Assembly (NCBI GenBank): GCA_009746045.1 | Contig: RPFO01000389.1 | Coordinates: 1,068,804 to 1,122,661 of the forward strand | Direction of reading: 5' to 3' | From: Mesostigma viride | Lineage: Eukaryota; Streptophyta; Mesostigmatophyceae; Mesostigmatales; Mesostigmataceae | DNA length: 53,858 bases | Shown here: piece by piece, positions 50,697 to 53,858 of the stretch | Layout of the letters: every line of letters starts with the position of its first letter | Numbering within the stretch: the stretch's first letter is position 1 | Program-made: the position numbers and the translations under genes | Notes under the pieces: model-generated | Databases searched by the model: none | Told to the model about the DNA's origin: nothing | What the model saw: only the letters and a program-made list of their open reading frames with translations

Positions 50697-51943
50697 CTAC
50701 CCCACCTAAGTGCAAGGGCAGGGTGGTAGGAGATGTCTTTCATATAAAAGGACAATCTTACTTGGCACTTAAAGACGCATGGTCACGGTACACAACCATT
50801 GAACCATTACCTGGAATGGACAAGACACAGTTGCTCAGGGCTCTCTTGATTGCTCAGGCCAGGTACTACCCTGTGGAGGCATTGTTACTGGATCAACAGT
50901 TCACGTGTCTTGCCAATGAACCAGGGTGTGAGGCTATTGATCTGGCTGGGCTAGAAGATCATGAGAGGCAAGGCATTATTGAAAGGGCCATCAGGTCCAT
51001 TAAAACCCTTGTAGCCAAGGAAGATGGTAATCTGCTGGCTGACAGTGGGTCATATGCTGACAGAGCTCTGTGGTCCACCAGGCTGTGCCAAGTCCTCAAC
51101 AGGAGGCCACTCATGAAAACCCCACAAGGGGTGATCATTACACCAGATGGATTGCATGCAGGCATTTATCCACCTGAGGTACTAGCCCTATACAACGCAC
51201 AGCGAGCACATACAGCTAGCAGGTTAGCTGTCAAGGATGCAAAACATCCACGTCCCACCTTCAGAGAAGGGGACCAGGTCCTCTTCTACAAGGAGTCGGG
51301 ACTAGGCAAGGTGGGTACCTGGCATGGGCCAGCCACCATCCTAAAGTTTAACACCACTGGCAGGACAGTGCTGGTTAAACACAATGACACGGGAAAGATT
51401 CACAGGTGTTCACCTCACAGGATGAAATTGTATTTTCCAACTGTGTCAGACGTGGCAGAGGAGGAAGAGCTGTTGGCCGACAGCCCTGTACAGTTGCCTG
51501 GCATCCCAGCGTTGCCCAGTGAGTGGTTGTTTGGAACACCCACTGGTGAGTGTGAGAGCCACACCCACTGTGACACCCAGGTCACCCTTGATGATTGTAG
51601 GCAGTCACTGCAGGCTTGGCCCCCTGCAGCAGAGGGTTACAATGGCAAAACAGGTGATCAGCAACCTCTCACCTCTTCAATTGTGAACACAGCTCAGCCA
51701 CTAGCTGCATCTTCCAACCGCAGCCTAGCAGAAGCTGTTCGCATTTTACAATCAGCTCATAGAGCTAAAGCTCAAACTGCTGCAGGATCAGCTAAGGTGG
51801 GGAAGGTTGGGCAGAATGACAATAGCCCATTTATGGTTGCAGTGGACACACAAGCCCAGGTCAGCATTATCAGTGCCCTGGCTGTGCCCCATATGCCTTT
51901 GGAACCTTCACCCTGGCACCATGTGGCTGATTTCTCAGGGTAG
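50633..51943 (+). CDS. Element D integrase core and start of protease
   Basis: The catalytic core is complete: GDVFHIKGQSYLALKDAWSRY, LLLDQQFTC, GIIERAIRSIK (D, D, E). The C-terminal domain ends KIHRCSPHRMKLYF, followed by a linker of about 120 residues and VAVDTQAQVSII, the protease site with Asp405. A TAG at 51941-51943 ends the frame within the protease; element A has Lys at this place (DFSGKVS), so it looks like a point mutation AAG to TAG. The same frame continues beyond it. Confidence 0.75.
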   Translation: MVRSHCQHCQFNAPNPPKWHVATPPKCKGRVVGDVFHIKGQSYLALKDAWSRYTTIEPLPGMDKTQLLRALLIAQARYYPVEALLLDQQFTCLANEPGCEAIDLAGLEDHERQGIIERAIRSIKTLVAKEDGNLLADSGSYADRALWSTRLCQVLNRRPLMKTPQGVIITPDGLHAGIYPPEVLALYNAQRAHTASRLAVKDAKHPRPTFREGDQVLFYKESGLGKVGTWHGPATILKFNTTGRTVLVKHNDTGKIHRCSPHRMKLYFPTVSDVAEEEELLADSPVQLPGIPALPSEWLFGTPTGECESHTHCDTQVTLDDCRQSLQAWPPAAEGYNGKTGDQQPLTSSIVNTAQPLAASSNRSLAEAVRILQSAHRAKAQTAAGSAKVGKVGQNDNSPFMVAVDTQAQVSIISALAVPHMPLEPSPWHHVADFSG

Positions 51944-52318
51944 TCATCCCTCAAGGTACAAGGTCAGGTCATGTTGACTATACTTGGTATCCCCACTCCT
52001 TTTCAGGTATTGGAAGGTTATAAAGGGAATGCTTTGTTGGGGGATCCTTTTCTCTCTTACCCTGGTGTCATTATCTCCAGTGATAGACTATCCATCCAGG
52101 ACCTGGGTGGTGTTGATCTGAATCATTTCAAAATTTCTCTTCAAAAACTTCTTCACACGAACATTGCTTCTGTAAAATTTGCTACCCCCAAGTATGCCCC
52201 AGGGCAAGAACCTTGTGTGGCAGAGTTGGTTCATAACCAAAAACTTCATCCCACCTCATTTGGATTGGGCAAGCATATGATGTGGCTAAAATGTCTCCTC
52301 TTTCTTATGAACAGATAG
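51944..52318 (+). pseudogene. Element D protease, second half
   Basis: Same frame as 50633-51943 past the TAG: MLTILGIPTPFQVLEGYKGNALLGDPFLSYPG, matching the retropepsin-like core of elements A and C. Ends by a one-base shift near 52275. Confidence 0.7.
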
Positions 52319-53657
52319 AGCAAGATTGTCGCACACACATAGGTTTCCTAAAATGGGTGGAGGCCTTCAACAAGGCCAGGGAAGAATGGGTAGTGCCAGA
52401 TCCTCTTAGCCCCTCTCACACTCCACCTGTCACGCCTATTGATAAAAAGCCTGCAGGGTGCAAGCACTTGCGCCTAAAGTTTGTGTGTAAACATAAGCCA
52501 GCAGCAGATGGGTCAGTCATTTTCCATGCTAGACCTTGTGTGACAGAGTTCAAGGGCACCACTGATCTGACAGAGGCAGAGTTGTACACACCAGGCATTC
52601 AGCAGACCTCTCTTAAAATCTTGCTGTCTGTCTTTGTGGGTCATCTCAATGACGGGGATGACTATGTATGTAAGGCTACAGACATTAAAAGGGCTTTCCT
52701 GAAAGGCTCACCTGAGATAGCACAACAAGTGTGGCATGGTCAGGTGTATGTAGTCTCCACTCCCAGAGTTTGGGCAAAACACATCCCTCAGCAGTACCTG
52801 AAAGCCAACATAGGTGTTGAAGGGCTGCAATCAGCTCCTCGAATTTTCAGGATGTCAGCTCAGGCTGTGTTTGAAAAGCTAGGGGCTAGATATGATGATA
52901 TAGACCCTTGCTTCTTTGTGGTCCCACACCCTCATGGCATACTCACCTTTGTGTGGCATGGGGATGATCAGCTGATTGCTGGGCCAAGGCGGGCTGTTGA
53001 TGATTTTATACAACAAGTGTCACAGCATTTTGAGATTGGCAAGCAAGTAGAGCTGGGCACCACTGCCATAAAATTTTGTGGCACAATGTTACAACTCCAG
53101 CAGCATCAAAACCAGTGGGTGTGTGCACTTTACTCTCCCAATGATTACATGCACAGTTGCTTGGAGGTTTTACAAACAAAAATCAAACCTGGAGCCTGTC
53201 CCACCATTAGAGGCAAGCTGGGGTGGTTGTGCTCAACTTGTGCACCTCACCTGGCTGTGGTTAGCAGAGTGGATGATGAGGTCTTGATGCAAGTCGGTCA
53301 CAAAGCCATCACCAAAACTCTCCAGGAAGGCCCTCCCCTTATCTTGCACTCCTTGGATCTCCACAAAACCATTCACATCCAAGCTATGATGGATAGTTCC
53401 ATGGAGTCCAGGCAGATTACCAAGTTGCAGGCAAGGGAGTCAGGCTTGTATTTTGTGCAGAATGATGATGCACCCTTGTCTCTCATTTCATGGTACAGCC
53501 GGTTGCATAGACGCAAGGCTGTCAGCAGCAATGCTGCTGAGTGCAGGGCAGTGGTGTCAGCAGTGCTTCATGCCAGGTACTTGAATCATGTCCTGGTTTG
53601 GTTGCAGATGCAAGCAGGCAGCAATGCTGGGTGGTGGCACACTTGCTCACTGACAGT
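52282..53657 (+). pseudogene. Element D reverse transcriptase and RNase H, 3' end cut by CACTA insertion
   Basis: RT from SYEQIEQDCRTHIGFLKW through DIKRAFLKGSPE, GLQSAPRIFRM and the catalytic WHGDD; RNase H with DSSMESRQ and SNAAECRAV. Just before the end a shift is needed to read LLTDS, and a CACTA element then interrupts at 53660. The frame at its start is joined to the protease by a one-base shift. Confidence 0.8.
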
Positions 53658-53659
53658 CA

Positions 53660-53858
53660 CACTAGGAAGTCGGGTTCTGAGATTTTTCTCAGGAATCCTG
53701 AGATTTCCTGATTTTTTTCTCAGGATTCCTGAGATTTTCTCAGGACTTCCTGAGATTTCCTGATTTTTTCTCAGGATATCAGGAGAAATCCTGAGAAACC
53801 CTGAGATTTTTCTCAGGATTCCTGATATTATATCAGGACTTTCTCCTGAGAATCTTGA
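53660..53858 (+). mobile_element. Left end of a second CACTA element
   Basis: Starts CACTAGGAAGTCGGGTTCTG; the first CACTA element starts CACTAGGAACTCG. Behind it is a dense subterminal array of CTGAGATTT / TCTCAGGA words in both orientations, different from the TTTTTACCAC array of the first element. The rest is outside the window. Confidence 0.75.

Overview
The window reads as nuclear DNA of a eukaryote, most likely an alga. I cannot name the genus. The evidence is spliceosomal GT-AG introns, AATAAA polyadenylation signals, a CACTA transposon with a plant-type tnp2 transposase, LTR and non-LTR retrotransposons, and a hAT-like element. Apart from one intact host-type gene, a short-chain dehydrogenase of the very-long-chain 3-oxoacyl-CoA reductase type at 12593-13555, almost everything I can identify is mobile DNA, much of it nested.

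Layout. 1-7060: a Ty3/gypsy-type element (5' end outside the window) in three overlapping reading frames: Gag + protease + cytosine-5 DNA methyltransferase; end of the methyltransferase + reverse transcriptase + RNase H; integrase + PHD finger. 7.06-10.8 kb: a second copy of the element's 3' end and fragments of a LINE ORF1. 12.1-13.6 kb: the dehydrogenase gene with a 3' repeat array that echoes its own stop codon. 13.9-17.7 kb: AT-rich inverted-repeat elements, a tandem duplication and a heptamer satellite. 17.75-19.88 kb: repeat B, split by a 5'-truncated LINE. 20.47-30.12 kb: copia-like element A on the minus strand, split by complete copia-like element C (22816-29009, identical-looking LTRs) and by a 658-bp element with palindromic ends. 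30.12-30.78 kb: an inverted copy of repeat B. About 32-45.84 kb: a second, plus-strand copy of A, split by a complete 8722-bp CACTA transposon (33847-42568) and by a 667-bp solo LTR (43582-44248). 46.9-53.66 kb: a third copia-like element, D, with frame breaks, cut by the end of a second CACTA element at 53660.

Two observations stand out. The gypsy element carries both a DNA methyltransferase and a histone-reader-type PHD finger. The three copia-like elements share an unusual plan: gag - integrase - protease - reverse transcriptase - RNase H. They also share a protease site D-T-x-[AS]-x-V-S instead of D[ST]G and a reverse transcriptase box HGDD instead of YVDD, which suggests one divergent lineage rather than decay. 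Because the window holds two copies of A (and two of B), each copy shows the empty site for insertions in the other, so boundaries and target duplications of five insertions can be read directly.
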